Notes: generated from the sequence alone by a model not told the origin. DNA of 16,487 nt from Firmicutes bacterium UBA911 (GCA_002294005.1 DBEH01000010.1:1-16487), one strand, 5' to 3'. Numbered from the stretch's first letter, positions 5,904-12,994 are shown. Numbers and translations are program-made.

Positions 5904-7168
5904 TGCTTGATGAACCCCTGGTAGCTGCGCATCAGCAGGTGCGCCTCCACCTGCTTCATGGTTTCCAAGGCCACGCCGACCACAATCAAAAGGGCGGTGC
6001 CGCCGAAGTACACGTTCGGGATCTGGGTCGCCATAAGCACGAAGTTCGGCAAGATCGCGATAAGTGCCAGGAATATGGCTCCCGCCAGGGTAATTCTGGA
6101 CATCACCTTGGAGATGAACTCGGCGGTCGGCCGGCCGGGCCGGATTCCCGGGATGAAGCCGCCGTGCTTCTTGATGTTGTCCGCCATATCCACCGGATTC
6201 ATGATAATCGCCGTGTAAAAATATGTAAAGCCGATAATGAGCAGGGCGTACAAGGTGGTATGCAGGAACGACCCCCAGTGGAAGAAGTTCAAAAACCACG
6301 CCGCCGCCACGTTCCCGGAGAACCACTGCAGCATCTGCTCCGGGAAGATCAGCAGCGAGGAGGCGAAGATGACCGGGATGACGCCGGCCTGGTTTACTTT
6401 CAGCGGCAGGTGCGTGGTCTGTCCCCCGTAGACCCGGCGTCCGATAACCCGCTTCGCGTATTGCACCGGAATCCGGCGCTGCCCCTCGTGCATCGCGACC
6501 ACGGCGGCGATCACCAGCATCCCGATGATCAACAGCGCGAGCACGCTTAAGATGTTGATCGTGCCGACCTGCAGGTACTCGGCCACGCGGGCCACCCCCT
6601 CCGGAACCCCGGAGACGATGCCGGCGAAGATCAGCAGCGAGATACCGTTGCCGATCCCCTTCTCGGTGATCTGCTCGCCCAGCCACATCAGGAACACGGT
6701 CCCGGCCGTGAGGATGAGGGCCACGAACAGGTAGTTCACCACCGTCGGTGAAATCAGGGCGCCCTGAATGGCCACCGACATGCCGATGGCCTGCAGGAAA
6801 GCCAGGACCGCCGTGCCGTAACGGATGTACTGCTGGATCTTCTTACGTCCCTCTTCGCCCTCTTTGGCCAGCCGCTCCAGTTTCGGAATGACCACGGTCA
6901 AGAGCTGCATGATGATCGAAGCGTTAATGTACGGGATGATGCCCATGGCCAACACCGAAAAATTCTTGAACGCGCCCCCGGAAATAACGTCAAGGAGACC
7001 AAAGAGCACTCCGCTGGCGATCAGCTCGGCCATGGCTTCGGGACGCACCCCCGGCGTCGGGACGTGGGCCCCGATGCGGAAAATCAGGAGCATCGCCAGG
7101 GTAAACAAGAGCTTGTTCCTGAGTTCCGTGACCTTGATGGCGGCCTGCAAGGTGCCTAGGAACTGCAA
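5900..7168 (-). CDS. secY: Protein translocase subunit SecY
   Basis: SecY is the pore subunit of the SecYEG channel in the cytoplasmic membrane. The 422-residue protein has ten hydrophobic segments. Family landmarks are GGAFKNFSVLAMGIIPYINASI (64-85, plug and start of helix 2b), LGEQITEKGIGNG (163-175), RRIPVQYAKR (231-240, cytoplasmic loop C4) and GIRPGRPT (341-348, loop C5, needed for SecA function). Start is TTG at 7168, directly adjacent to the rplO TAA with no spacer; GAGGTGA within the last rplO codons, five bases upstream, is a strong ribosome binding site for it. It is the last gene of the spc block. Confidence 0.98.
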   Translation of the reverse strand: MQFLGTLQAAIKVTELRNKLLFTLAMLLIFRIGAHVPTPGVRPEAMAELIASGVLFGLLDVISGGAFKNFSVLAMGIIPYINASIIMQLLTVVIPKLERLAKEGEEGRKKIQQYIRYGTAVLAFLQAIGMSVAIQGALISPTVVNYLFVALILTAGTVFLMWLGEQITEKGIGNGISLLIFAGIVSGVPEGVARVAEYLQVGTINILSVLALLIIGMLVIAAVVAMHEGQRRIPVQYAKRVIGRRVYGGQTTHLPLKVNQAGVIPVIFASSLLIFPEQMLQWFSGNVAAAWFLNFFHWGSFLHTTLYALLIIGFTYFYTAIIMNPVDMADNIKKHGGFIPGIRPGRPTAEFISKVMSRITLAGAIFLALIAILPNFVLMATQIPNVYFGGTALLIVVGVALETMKQVEAHLLMRSYQGFIKQ

Positions 7169-7609
7169 TTAAATCACCTCGGCCTTTCCCCCGGCGGCGC
7201 CGATCTTCTCCCGGGCCGCTCCCGAGAAGGCGTGCGCCCGTACGGTCAACGACTTTTTGATTTCGCCGGTCCCCAGAATCTTGATTCCGTCCACCCCTTT
7301 GCGCACCATCCGGTTTTCCAGCAGCAGGTCCGGAGTGACCACGGTTCCGTCTTCAAACCGGTTCAAATCTTCGAGGTTGACCACGGCGATATTCTTCTTG
7401 AAGATATTCGTAAAGCCCCGCTTCGGCATCCGGCGGGACAAGGGCATCTGGCCCCCCTCAAAACCGCGGCGGACACCGCCGCCCGAACGGGCGTTCTGAC
7501 CCTTATGACCACGGCCGGCCGTCTTACCCTGACCCGTGCCGACACCCTGCCCCTTGCGGGTCGGTTTCTTGCGGGCTCCGGCCGGCGGTTTCAGTTCGCT
7601 GAGTTTCAA
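7169..7609 (-). CDS. rplO: 50S ribosomal protein L15
   Basis: L15 is a late-assembling 50S protein whose extended N-terminal arm threads into 23S rRNA. The 146-residue sequence shows LSELKPPAGARKKPTRKGQG, the Gly/Arg-rich GQGKTAGRGHKGQNARSGGG (about 27-46), FEGGQMPLSRRMPKRGF and the globular C-terminal domain with IKILGTGEIKKSLTVRAHAFS. Start is TTG at 7609 with GGGGGTG upstream. It is 12 nt after rpmD. Its last codons contain the ribosome binding site of secY. Confidence 0.98.
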   Translation of the reverse strand: MKLSELKPPAGARKKPTRKGQGVGTGQGKTAGRGHKGQNARSGGGVRRGFEGGQMPLSRRMPKRGFTNIFKKNIAVVNLEDLNRFEDGTVVTPDLLLENRMVRKGVDGIKILGTGEIKKSLTVRAHAFSGAAREKIGAAGGKAEVI

Positions 7610-7621
7610 GCCTGCACCCCC

Positions 7622-7813
7622 TTACGCTTCCTCAACCTTGACTAAATGCCTGATTTTGCTGACCATGCCGCGGATCTGGGGCCCGTCGTTTTGTTCCACC
7701 GTCTGGTGCATCCGGGTAAGTCCCAGGGCCCGGACGGTGCGCCGCTGGGTTTCGGGCCGGCCGATCAGGCTTTTAACCAGGGTGATTTTGAGCTTTGTTT
7801 TCTTCTCGACCAC
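7622..7813 (-). CDS. rpmD: 50S ribosomal protein L30
   Basis: L30 is a small 23S rRNA-binding protein of the 50S subunit. The 63-residue product begins KLKITLVKSLIGRPETQRRT after a short charged start and continues LGLTRMHQTVEQNDGPQIRGM, matching the family over its whole length (usual 58-63). Start is GTG at 7813; its GGGGGG site overlaps the rpsE stop, three nt upstream, so coupling is likely. The next gene, rplO, is 12 nt away. Confidence 0.97.
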   Translation of the reverse strand: MVEKKTKLKITLVKSLIGRPETQRRTVRALGLTRMHQTVEQNDGPQIRGMVSKIRHLVKVEEA

Positions 7814-7816
7814 GTC

Positions 7817-8323
7817 TTAACCCCCCGTTCTCAGTTCCTTGACGTCCTTACCGCGGCTTTTGGCCACCTGATCCCTGGTTTTAAGCTGTTTCAAGGCCTC
7901 GATTGTAGCGCGGACCATATTGTTAGCGTTGTTGGAACCCAGCGATTTGGTCAGAATATCCCGCACGCCGGCCAGTTCAAGCACCGCACGCACCGGACCG
8001 CCGGCAATCACGCCGGTGCCGGGGGAGGCCGGCCGCAAGAGGACCTTGCCCGCACCGTACCGTCCCAGAACCTCGTGCGTGATGGTGGTGCCGACCAAGG
8101 GCACTTGAATCAGGTTCTTCTTCCCATCCTCGATTCCCTTGCGAATCGCTTCCGGGACTTCGGTGGCCTTGCCCAGCCCGAAACCGACGTGCCCGGCGCC
8201 GTCCCCGACCACGACGAGGGCCGAGAAACTGAACCGGCGCCCACCCTTGACCACCTTGGCACAGCGGTTGATGAAAACCACTTTCTCCGATATTTCCATT
8301 TTGGAAGCGTCTATCCTGCCCAC
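7817..8323 (-). CDS. rpsE: 30S ribosomal protein S5
   Basis: S5 binds helix 34 and the central pseudoknot of 16S rRNA and affects decoding fidelity and mRNA unwinding at the entry site. The 168-residue protein has the N-terminal double-stranded-RNA-binding-like domain with KVVKGGRRFSFSALVVVGDG (23-42), then PASPGTGVIAGGPVRAVLE and the C-terminal SLGSNNANNMVRATIEAL. Start is GTG at 8323 with GGGGGG six bases upstream; an ATG five bases earlier is in another frame. It follows rplR by 17 nt. Confidence 0.98.
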   Translation of the reverse strand: MGRIDASKMEISEKVVFINRCAKVVKGGRRFSFSALVVVGDGAGHVGFGLGKATEVPEAIRKGIEDGKKNLIQVPLVGTTITHEVLGRYGAGKVLLRPASPGTGVIAGGPVRAVLELAGVRDILTKSLGSNNANNMVRATIEALKQLKTRDQVAKSRGKDVKELRTGG

Positions 8324-8340
8324 GTCATTCCCCCCGTCAC

Positions 8341-8709
8341 TTAAAATTCAAGACCTTTTGCCCGGGCCCCTTCGGCCAGGGCCTTTACTCGGCCGTGGTA
8401 CAGGTAACCGGCGCGGTCGAAAACCACTCTTTCGATCCCTAGGGACTTGGCCTTTTCAGCGAGCATCTCGCCCACCGTCCGGGCCGTTCCGATTTTGCCC
8501 CCGCCACCTTGCCGCTCCTTCAACTCCGGAAGGAGGGTGGAGGCCGCACAGAGGGTCACCCCGCTTTCGTCGTCCACAAGCTGTGCGTAGATGTGCCGTG
8601 TGCTGCGGAAGACATTCAGCCTGGGGCACCCCGCAGTGCCGGCTATTTTCTTGCGCACTCTTATTCTTCGCCGTTCGCGCTGCTCCCTACGACTGGTTCT
8701 GTTCAGCAA
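8341..8709 (-). CDS. rplR: 50S ribosomal protein L18
   Basis: L18 binds 5S rRNA and helps attach it to the 50S central protuberance. The 122-residue product has the basic N-terminus (RREQRERRRIRVRKKI), CPRLNVFRSTRHIYAQLVDD at about 28-47, and the C-terminal signature FDRAGYLYHGRVKALAEGAR. Start is TTG at 8709 with AGGAGGGG about eight bases upstream; no in-frame ATG or GTG fits better. It follows rplF by 21 nt. Confidence 0.97.
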   Translation of the reverse strand: MLNRTSRREQRERRRIRVRKKIAGTAGCPRLNVFRSTRHIYAQLVDDESGVTLCAASTLLPELKERQGGGGKIGTARTVGEMLAEKAKSLGIERVVFDRAGYLYHGRVKALAEGARAKGLEF

Positions 8710-8730
8710 GAGCCGTGCCCCTCCTTTCGC

Positions 8731-9276
8731 TTATCGCTTCTTCAGTCCGGCCTTACCGGCCTTCAGGCGGATCTTCTCGCCTTGGTACCGCACGCCTTTG
8801 CCTTTGTAAGGCTCGGGGCTCCGGAAAGCCCTGATCTTGGCCGCCACCCGGCCGACCTCTTCCTTGTCGGCGCCCCGGACGACAATGCGGGTGACCGCCG
8901 GCACCTCGATCTGAATGTCGGCGGGCGGTTCATATTCCACGGGGTGCGAATACCCCAGGGTTATCACCAGCTTCCGGCCCTGAAGCGAAGCGCGGTAACC
9001 GACTCCGACCAGTTCCAGGTTCCGCTGAAAACCCTTGGTCACCCCGTCGACCATGTTCGCCACCAGGGTGCGGGCCAAACCTAACATCGCCGTACCCGGC
9101 TCATCCCCGCCCGCTTTCTCGACCAGCGCCCGGCCGTTTTCGACCACCAGTTTTACGGCGGCCGGAATTTCCCGCTCCAGGCGGCCCTTCGGGCCCTCGA
9201 CCCGGACGGTGTTGCCCTCGGTCGCGATCTTCACTTCCGGCGGTAGATCAATCGGCATTCTTCCGATCCGTGACAT
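8731..9276 (-). CDS. rplF: 50S ribosomal protein L6
   Basis: L6 lies at the base of the L7/L12 stalk next to the sarcin-ricin loop, where translation factors bind. The 181-residue protein starts SRIGRMPIDLPPEV and has the two repeated L6 folds; the second ends in the diagnostic RSPEPYKGKGVRYQGEKIRLKAGKAG. ATG start with AGGAGGTGA upstream, a near-perfect site. The 152-nt space before it is exceptional in this operon and is filled by the element at 9299-9420. Confidence 0.98.
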   Translation of the reverse strand: MSRIGRMPIDLPPEVKIATEGNTVRVEGPKGRLEREIPAAVKLVVENGRALVEKAGGDEPGTAMLGLARTLVANMVDGVTKGFQRNLELVGVGYRASLQGRKLVITLGYSHPVEYEPPADIQIEVPAVTRIVVRGADKEEVGRVAAKIRAFRSPEPYKGKGVRYQGEKIRLKAGKAGLKKR

Positions 9277-9298
9277 CTCTTCCAGTTCACCTCCTGAT

Positions 9299-9420
9299 CC
9301 GGAACGCTGCTAACTTCGCCTGGCTTTGTCAGGCTTACCGTCCGGTGCTCACGTACCAACCAGTACGCTCCGCGCCGTCCGGCTGCGCCTTTCGCGCCAT
9401 GCTCGTTTTCGCAGTTCCGG
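9299..9420. repeat. 122-bp palindromic, MITE/REP-like non-coding element
   Basis: The element starts CCGGAAC (9299-9305) and ends GTTCCGG (9414-9420), a perfect 7-bp terminal inverted repeat. A second inverted pair, CGTAC (9352-9356) and GTACG (9363-9367), has exactly the same centre of symmetry (9359.5). Between them the arms are only partly complementary but hold local hairpins, such as GCCTG/CAGGC at 9318-9334, and two copies of CCGTCCGG (9339, 9375). It leaves only 8 nt to the rpsH stop and abuts the rplF ribosome binding site. There is no transposase and no clear target duplication. Transcribed as RNA it would be highly structured. Whether it recurs elsewhere in the genome cannot be seen here. 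Confidence 0.6.
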
Positions 9421-9428
9421 CACTGTCG

Positions 9429-9824
9429 CTACCAGATGTAGCAGATTACCTCGCCGCCAATGCCCTCTTTCCGGGCTGTTTTGTCGGCCATGATCCCCTT
9501 GGAGGTGGACAGGATGGCAATGCCCAGCCCGCCGAGCACCCGGGGGACTTCCTCCTTGCCCGCGTACACCCGCAGGCCCGGCTTGGAAATGCGCTTCAAG
9601 CCGGTAATCACCCGTTCCTTGTTCTTGCCGTATTTCAGATAAATTCGGATCTTGCCCTGCTTACCGTCGCCCACCACTTCGAAACCCCTGATGAAGCCTT
9701 CTTCCTTGAGGATCTCGGTGAGCGCTTTCTTGATCCCCGAAGCCGGAACCTCGGTGGTCTCGTGAAAGGCGGTATTGGCGTTCCGGATACGCGTAAGGTA
9801 ATCCGCAATCGGATCCGTCAACAT
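9429..9824 (-). CDS. rpsH: 30S ribosomal protein S8
   Basis: S8 binds the central domain of 16S rRNA early in 30S assembly; in E. coli it is the translational repressor of the spc operon. The 131-residue product begins LTDPIADYLTRIRNAN and ends with the family's STSKGIMADKTARKEGIGGEVICYIW, carrying the rRNA-contacting STSKG turn. ATG start with AGGAGG ten bases upstream. It follows rpsN by 17 nt. No S8-type operator was recognised near rplE. Confidence 0.98.
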   Translation of the reverse strand: MLTDPIADYLTRIRNANTAFHETTEVPASGIKKALTEILKEEGFIRGFEVVGDGKQGKIRIYLKYGKNKERVITGLKRISKPGLRVYAGKEEVPRVLGGLGIAILSTSKGIMADKTARKEGIGGEVICYIW

Positions 9825-9841
9825 TCACCCACTACCTCCTT

Positions 9842-10027
9842 TTACCAGCTTGCCTTGCGAACCCCGGGGATCTGACCCCGGTAGCACAAGTTTCGGAAAC
9901 AGATGCGGCATACCCCGAACTTGCGCATGTAAGCCCGTGGCCGGCCACAAAGCTTGCACCGGTTGTACTGCCGCACTCGGAAAGTCGGCGGCCGGTTGGC
10001 TTTCTCGATTAAGGACTTTTTTGCCAT
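9842..10027 (-). CDS. rpsN: 30S ribosomal protein S14, type Z (zinc)
   Basis: S14 helps assemble the 30S head. The 61-residue length and the zinc ribbon Cys24-x2-Cys27-x12-Cys40-x2-Cys43 identify the short zinc form rather than the ~100-residue zinc-free form. The family line NRCKLCGRPRAYMRKFGVCR and the C-terminal GQIPGVRKASW are exact. ATG start preceded by AAAGGAGGG. It is 13 nt after rplE, the standard spc position. Confidence 0.98.
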   Translation of the reverse strand: MAKKSLIEKANRPPTFRVRQYNRCKLCGRPRAYMRKFGVCRICFRNLCYRGQIPGVRKASW

Positions 10028-10040
10028 TAGCTGCCCTCCT

Positions 10041-10583
10041 TTAATGAGGTTTCAACGGCATCCCGATGAGTTTCAGGAATTCCCAGGCCTCTTCATCGCT
10101 CTTGGCGCTGGTGACGAAAGTGATGTCCATACCCCGCACCTTGTCGATTTTGTCATAATCGATCTCCGGGAACATCAACTGCTCTTTCAAGCCTAGCGTG
10201 TAGTTGCCCCGGCCGTCGAAACCCTTGGGGGAGATCCCCCGGAAGTCCCGGACCCGGGGTAGCGCGACGTTGATCAGGCGGTCCACGAAATCGTACATGC
10301 GGCTGCCCCGCAGCGTCACCTTGAGCCCGATCCGCATCCCTTCCCGGACTTTGAAGGCCGCCACCGATTTCTTGGCCCTGGTCACCACGGGCTGCTGACC
10401 CGCAATGGTCCGCAGGTCCTGTATCGCGGCGTCGATAGCCTTGGCGTTCTGAATGGCCTCCCCCATGCCGATATTGATTACGACCTTCTCCAACCGGGGG
10501 ACTTCCATCACGTTACGGTACTTGAACTTATCCATCATCGCCGGAATGACTTCTTCAGTGTACTTCTGCTTCAGTGCCGACAC
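10041..10583 (-). CDS. rplE: 50S ribosomal protein L5
   Basis: L5 binds 5S rRNA in the central protuberance and contacts P-site tRNA. The 180-residue protein has the family pattern: KYTEEVIPAMMDKFKYRNVM, then PRLEKVVINIGMGEA (about 29-43), GQQPVVTRAKKSVAAFKVREG, LPRVRDFRGI, DGRGNYTLGLKEQLMFPEI and the C-terminal GMDITFVTSAKSDEEA. Start is GTG at 10583, with GGGGGC about 12 bases upstream, rather distant. It follows rplX by 30 nt. Confidence 0.98.
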   Translation of the reverse strand: MSALKQKYTEEVIPAMMDKFKYRNVMEVPRLEKVVINIGMGEAIQNAKAIDAAIQDLRTIAGQQPVVTRAKKSVAAFKVREGMRIGLKVTLRGSRMYDFVDRLINVALPRVRDFRGISPKGFDGRGNYTLGLKEQLMFPEIDYDKIDKVRGMDITFVTSAKSDEEAWEFLKLIGMPLKPH

Positions 10584-10613
10584 CTCTATTTGAGCCCCCT
10601 TTGTTCCTTGCGG

Positions 10614-10934
10614 CTACTGCAGCGCTTCGCCGCACTTCTTGCAAACCCTAACCTTGGTGCCGTCGTCCAGATTGCGCCACCCCACGCGGGTCGGTTTGTG
10701 GCACCGCCCGCACAAAAGCACTACGTTTGACGCGTCGATCGGAGCCTCTTTCTCCTGGATTCCGCCTTGCGGCAGTTTCCGGGTCGGGCGGGAATGCCGC
10801 TTGACCACGTTGACGCCTTCGACGATCACCTTGTTCCTGTCGGGGATGGCCTCGATGATCTTGCCGCGTTTGCCGACGTCCTTGCCGGTGATGACCACCA
10901 CTTTATCCCCACGGCGCACATTCATCCTACCCAC
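10614..10934 (-). CDS. rplX: 50S ribosomal protein L24
   Basis: L24 initiates 50S assembly and lines the exit tunnel. The 106-residue product has an N-terminal KOW domain (VRRGDKVVVITGKDVGKRGKI) and, as in many Gram-positive L24 proteins, a C-terminal zinc-ribbon-like pattern with Cys75-x2-Cys78 and Cys98-x2-Cys101. Start is GTG at 10934, preferred over ATG at 10925 because GAGGTG lies six bases before the GTG and its alignment with typical L24 starts is exact; the ATG lacks a well-placed site. It is separated from rplN by an unusually long 121-nt gap. Confidence 0.97.
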   Translation of the reverse strand: MGRMNVRRGDKVVVITGKDVGKRGKIIEAIPDRNKVIVEGVNVVKRHSRPTRKLPQGGIQEKEAPIDASNVVLLCGRCHKPTRVGWRNLDDGTKVRVCKKCGEALQ

Positions 10935-11055
10935 TGTTCACACCTCACCATCTTGCGCCCGCCCGAAAAGGGGGCCGAGTCCCCTATTATTTCAGGCCGG
11001 CTCCTGTTATTCCGCTTCTTCCACTCCCAAAAAGGTGTCTGACACTTTTTCGTCC
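10935..11055 (-). other. rplN-rplX intergenic region with stem-loops
   Basis: This 121-nt spacer lies between two genes that are normally nearly contiguous. It holds the REP-like palindrome at 11029-11050 close to the rplN stop, then a short GC hairpin with stem GGGG/CCCC (10971-10974 with 10981-10984), and finally the rplX ribosome binding site GAGGTG. No open frame or good promoter was seen. Confidence 0.6.
11029..11050. repeat. REP-like palindrome (AAAAAGGTGTC / TGACACTTTTT)
   Basis: The 22-bp sequence is an inverted repeat with one bulged base: its left part AAAAAGGTGTC mirrors its right part TGACACTTTTT. It ends five nt before the rplN stop codon complement, directly downstream of rplN in the transcript. 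Related GTGTC/GACAC palindromes are scattered between genes in several Firmicutes, from general recollection. As a transcript it gives a weak A/U-rich hairpin; a full terminator here would cut off 20 downstream genes and is unlikely. Confidence 0.6.
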
Positions 11056-11424
11056 CTAAAGTACCTCGGGCGCCAGGGACACGATCTTCATAAAGTCCCT
11101 TTCCCGCAGTTCCCGCGCCACCGGACCGAAGATACGGGTGCCCCGCGGGCTTTTGTCGTCCTTGATCACCACCGCGGCGTTTTCGTCAAACTTGATGTAG
11201 GAACCGTCCGGACGGCCGATTTCCTTCTTGGTCCTGACCACCACGGCTTTCACCACATCGCCTTTTTTGACCACCCCGCCCGGGGCGGCCTCCTTGCAGG
11301 AGCAGACGATGATGTCGCCGATGGAGGCGTAGCGCCGGAAAGAACTGCCCAGAATCCGGATGCACATCAGTCTCTTGGCCCCGGTATTGTCGGCCACGTT
11401 GAGCACCGTTTGTACCTGAATCAA
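11056..11424 (-). CDS. rplN: 50S ribosomal protein L14
   Basis: L14 is at the subunit interface and forms bridge B8 with the 30S subunit. The 122-residue sequence, exactly the usual length, has IQVQTVLNVADNTGAKRLMC at the start, the GDIIVCSCKEAAPGG and VKKGDVVKAVVVRTKK strands, and ENAAVVIKDDKSPRGTRIFG near the C-terminus. Start is TTG at 11424 with AGGAGG about ten bases upstream. It follows rpsQ by 16 nt and opens the spc block. Confidence 0.98.
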   Translation of the reverse strand: MIQVQTVLNVADNTGAKRLMCIRILGSSFRRYASIGDIIVCSCKEAAPGGVVKKGDVVKAVVVRTKKEIGRPDGSYIKFDENAAVVIKDDKSPRGTRIFGPVARELRERDFMKIVSLAPEVL

Positions 11425-11440
11425 GGCCCTAAAACCTCCT

Positions 11441-11698
11441 CTAGATCTGCGAGCGCTCCAGCACCTCAGCCACCCGCCAACGCTTGTGCCGGGACAGGGG
11501 GCGCGTCTCCGCGATTTTTACTTTGTCGCCGATTCGGCACTCGTTGTTTTCGTCGTGGGCCATGAACTTGCGGGTGCGGCGCACCGTACGCCCGTAGAGC
11601 GGGTGTTTGACCAAGGTGTCCACGGCTACTACAACCGTCTTGTCCATTCTGTCGCTCACAACCCTGCCGGTCCGCACCTTGCGGCTGTTGCGTTCCAC
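11441..11698 (-). CDS. rpsQ: 30S ribosomal protein S17
   Basis: S17 is a primary 16S rRNA binder of the 30S body with an OB fold. The 85-residue product shows RKVRTGRVVSDRMDKTVVVA, KHPLYGRTVRRTRKFMAHDE and the C-terminal CRIGDKVKIAETRPLSRHKRW, all typical. Start is GTG at 11698, preceded by AAGGGGG that overlaps the region of the rpmC stop, 12 nt upstream. Confidence 0.97.
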   Translation of the reverse strand: MERNSRKVRTGRVVSDRMDKTVVVAVDTLVKHPLYGRTVRRTRKFMAHDENNECRIGDKVKIAETRPLSRHKRWRVAEVLERSQI

Positions 11699-11710
11699 TG
11701 TCTTTCCCCC

Positions 11711-11923
11711 TTAAGCGTGCTTGATGCCCAGTTCTCTTTCCCGCAGCACCGTCTTCACCCGGGCGATCCGCCTGCGCACCTCTTGTATTTTCATGGGGTT
11801 GTCGAGTTGCCCGGTGGCACTCTGAAATCTCAGGCGGAACAGTTCGTCCTTGGTATCGGTCAGCTTCTTGCGCAACTCCACGTCCGTCATTTCCCTGAGT
11901 TCCTTAACTTTCACCGGCCTCAC
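11711..11923 (-). CDS. rpmC: 50S ribosomal protein L29
   Basis: L29 sits at the tunnel exit, next to the docking site of trigger factor and SRP. The 70-residue, two-helix product shows VKVKELREMTDVELRKKL, DELFRLRFQSATGQLDNP and EVRRRIARVKTVLRERELG. Start is given as GTG at 11923, which overlaps rplP by 20 nt and has AGGA five bases upstream. A second GTG at 11914 would give 67 residues, closer to the family start (MKAKEL-type), with GGTGA before it; I cannot decide between them. Confidence 0.95.
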   Translation of the reverse strand: MRPVKVKELREMTDVELRKKLTDTKDELFRLRFQSATGQLDNPMKIQEVRRRIARVKTVLRERELGIKHA

Positions 11924-12335
11924 CCACTTCCTGGCGTTTCACGATTTTCGTTCTGCAGGGCAGTTTATGGGAAGCGAGCCGCAAAGCCTCGCGCGCCGTC
12001 TCCTCCGGCACACCAGCGATCTCAAACATGATCCGTCCCGGCTTCACCACGGCGACCCAGTATTCCGGCGACCCTTTGCCGGAACCCATGCGGGTTTCCG
12101 CCGGCTTGGCCGTGATCGGCCGGTCCGGGAAGATGCGGATCCAGACTTTGCCGCCGCGCTTTACGTAACGGGTCATGGCGATACGGGCCGCCTCGATCTG
12201 CCGGCTCGAAATCCAAGCGACATCAAGGGACTGCAAGCCCATGTCGCCGAACTGGATCCTGGTGCCGCCCTTGGCCTTTCCGGCTCGGTCGGGCCGGTGT
12301 TGTCTTCTCCACTTAACCCTCTTGGGCGTCAGCAT
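11904..12335 (-). CDS. rplP: 50S ribosomal protein L16
   Basis: L16 contacts the A-site tRNA elbow and organises the peptidyl-transferase side of the 50S subunit. The 143-residue protein has LTPKRVKWRRQHRPDRAGKA, GGTRIQFGDMGLQSLDVAWI at about 23-42, RYVKRGGKVWIRIFPDRPIT and GKGSPEYWVAVVKPGRIMFEI. ATG start with AAGGAGG upstream, only two nt after the rpsC stop. Its 3' end overlaps the rpmC start. Confidence 0.98.
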   Translation of the reverse strand: MLTPKRVKWRRQHRPDRAGKAKGGTRIQFGDMGLQSLDVAWISSRQIEAARIAMTRYVKRGGKVWIRIFPDRPITAKPAETRMGSGKGSPEYWVAVVKPGRIMFEIAGVPEETAREALRLASHKLPCRTKIVKRQEVGEAGES

Positions 12336-12337
12336 TG

Positions 12338-12994
12338 TTACCTGCCTCCTTCACGCGCAGCCCTTTCCGGAAGTATCTCGCCCCGGTAGATCCAGACCTT
12401 GACCCCGATCTTGCCGTAGGTGGTTTTCGCCTCGGAAAAACCGTAGTCAATGTCCGCCCGCAGGGTGTGGAGAGGCACCTTGCCCTCGCTGTACCACTCG
12501 GTGCGGGCGATTTCCGCCCCGGCCAGCCGGCCGGCGACAGAGATCCGGATTCCCTTGGCCCCGAGCTTCATGGCCCGGCCCACCGCCTGCTTCATGGCCC
12601 GGCGGAAGGCGATGCGCCGCTGGAGCTGGGCGGCCACGTTCTCGGCCACCAGCTGGGCGTCAAGTTCGGGCGTCTTGATCTCCACGATGTTTATGCTGAC
12701 CTGTCTCCCGGTCAGCTTCTCAAGCTCCTTGCGCAGCACCTCGACTTCGGTGCCGCCGCGTCCGATCACCACCCCCGGTTTTGCCGTGTGGACGGTGATA
12801 CGCACCCGGTTGGCCGTGCGTTCAATATGAATCCGGGAAATCCCAGCGGCAAAAAGCTTGCCCTTGATGTACTCTCTAACCTTGACGTCTTCCAGGAGGA
12901 GGTTGGAAAAGTCCTTCTTGCCCGCATACCACTTTGCGTCCCAGTCGCGGACGATCCCAAGCCTTAACCCTCTCGGGTCAACCTTTTGGCCCAC
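12338..12994 (-). CDS. rpsC: 30S ribosomal protein S3
   Basis: S3 forms part of the mRNA entry channel and its helicase face. The 218-residue product begins GQKVDPRGLRLGIVRDWDAKWY and has a type II KH domain with the GxxG loop in VIGRGG (76-81), then the C-terminal domain with GAKGIRISVAGRLAGAEIAR, RTEWYSEGKVPLHTLRADIDYG and GKIGVKVWIYRGE. Start is GTG at 12994 with GGAGGG upstream; it is three nt after the rplV stop and two nt before rplP. Confidence 0.98.
   Translation of the reverse strand: MGQKVDPRGLRLGIVRDWDAKWYAGKKDFSNLLLEDVKVREYIKGKLFAAGISRIHIERTANRVRITVHTAKPGVVIGRGGTEVEVLRKELEKLTGRQVSINIVEIKTPELDAQLVAENVAAQLQRRIAFRRAMKQAVGRAMKLGAKGIRISVAGRLAGAEIARTEWYSEGKVPLHTLRADIDYGFSEAKTTYGKIGVKVWIYRGEILPERAAREGGR

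Noticed and set aside
5904..6686. Long N-terminal extension of map into the secY region
   Set aside because: It lies entirely within secY in another frame and its translation is Arg/Gly-rich low-quality sequence. The GTG at 5903 with the secY overlap gives the normal 248-residue enzyme.
9270..9875. Plus-strand open frame of 201 codons across the 122-bp element and rpsH
   Set aside because: Most of it is the reverse of rpsH. The part over the element has no ribosome binding site or domain and is better explained as translated repeat.
11029..11050. Intrinsic terminator after rplN
   Set aside because: The T-run belongs to the stem, the hairpin is A/U-rich with a bulge, and 20 operon genes lie downstream. 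A REP-like repeat is more likely.
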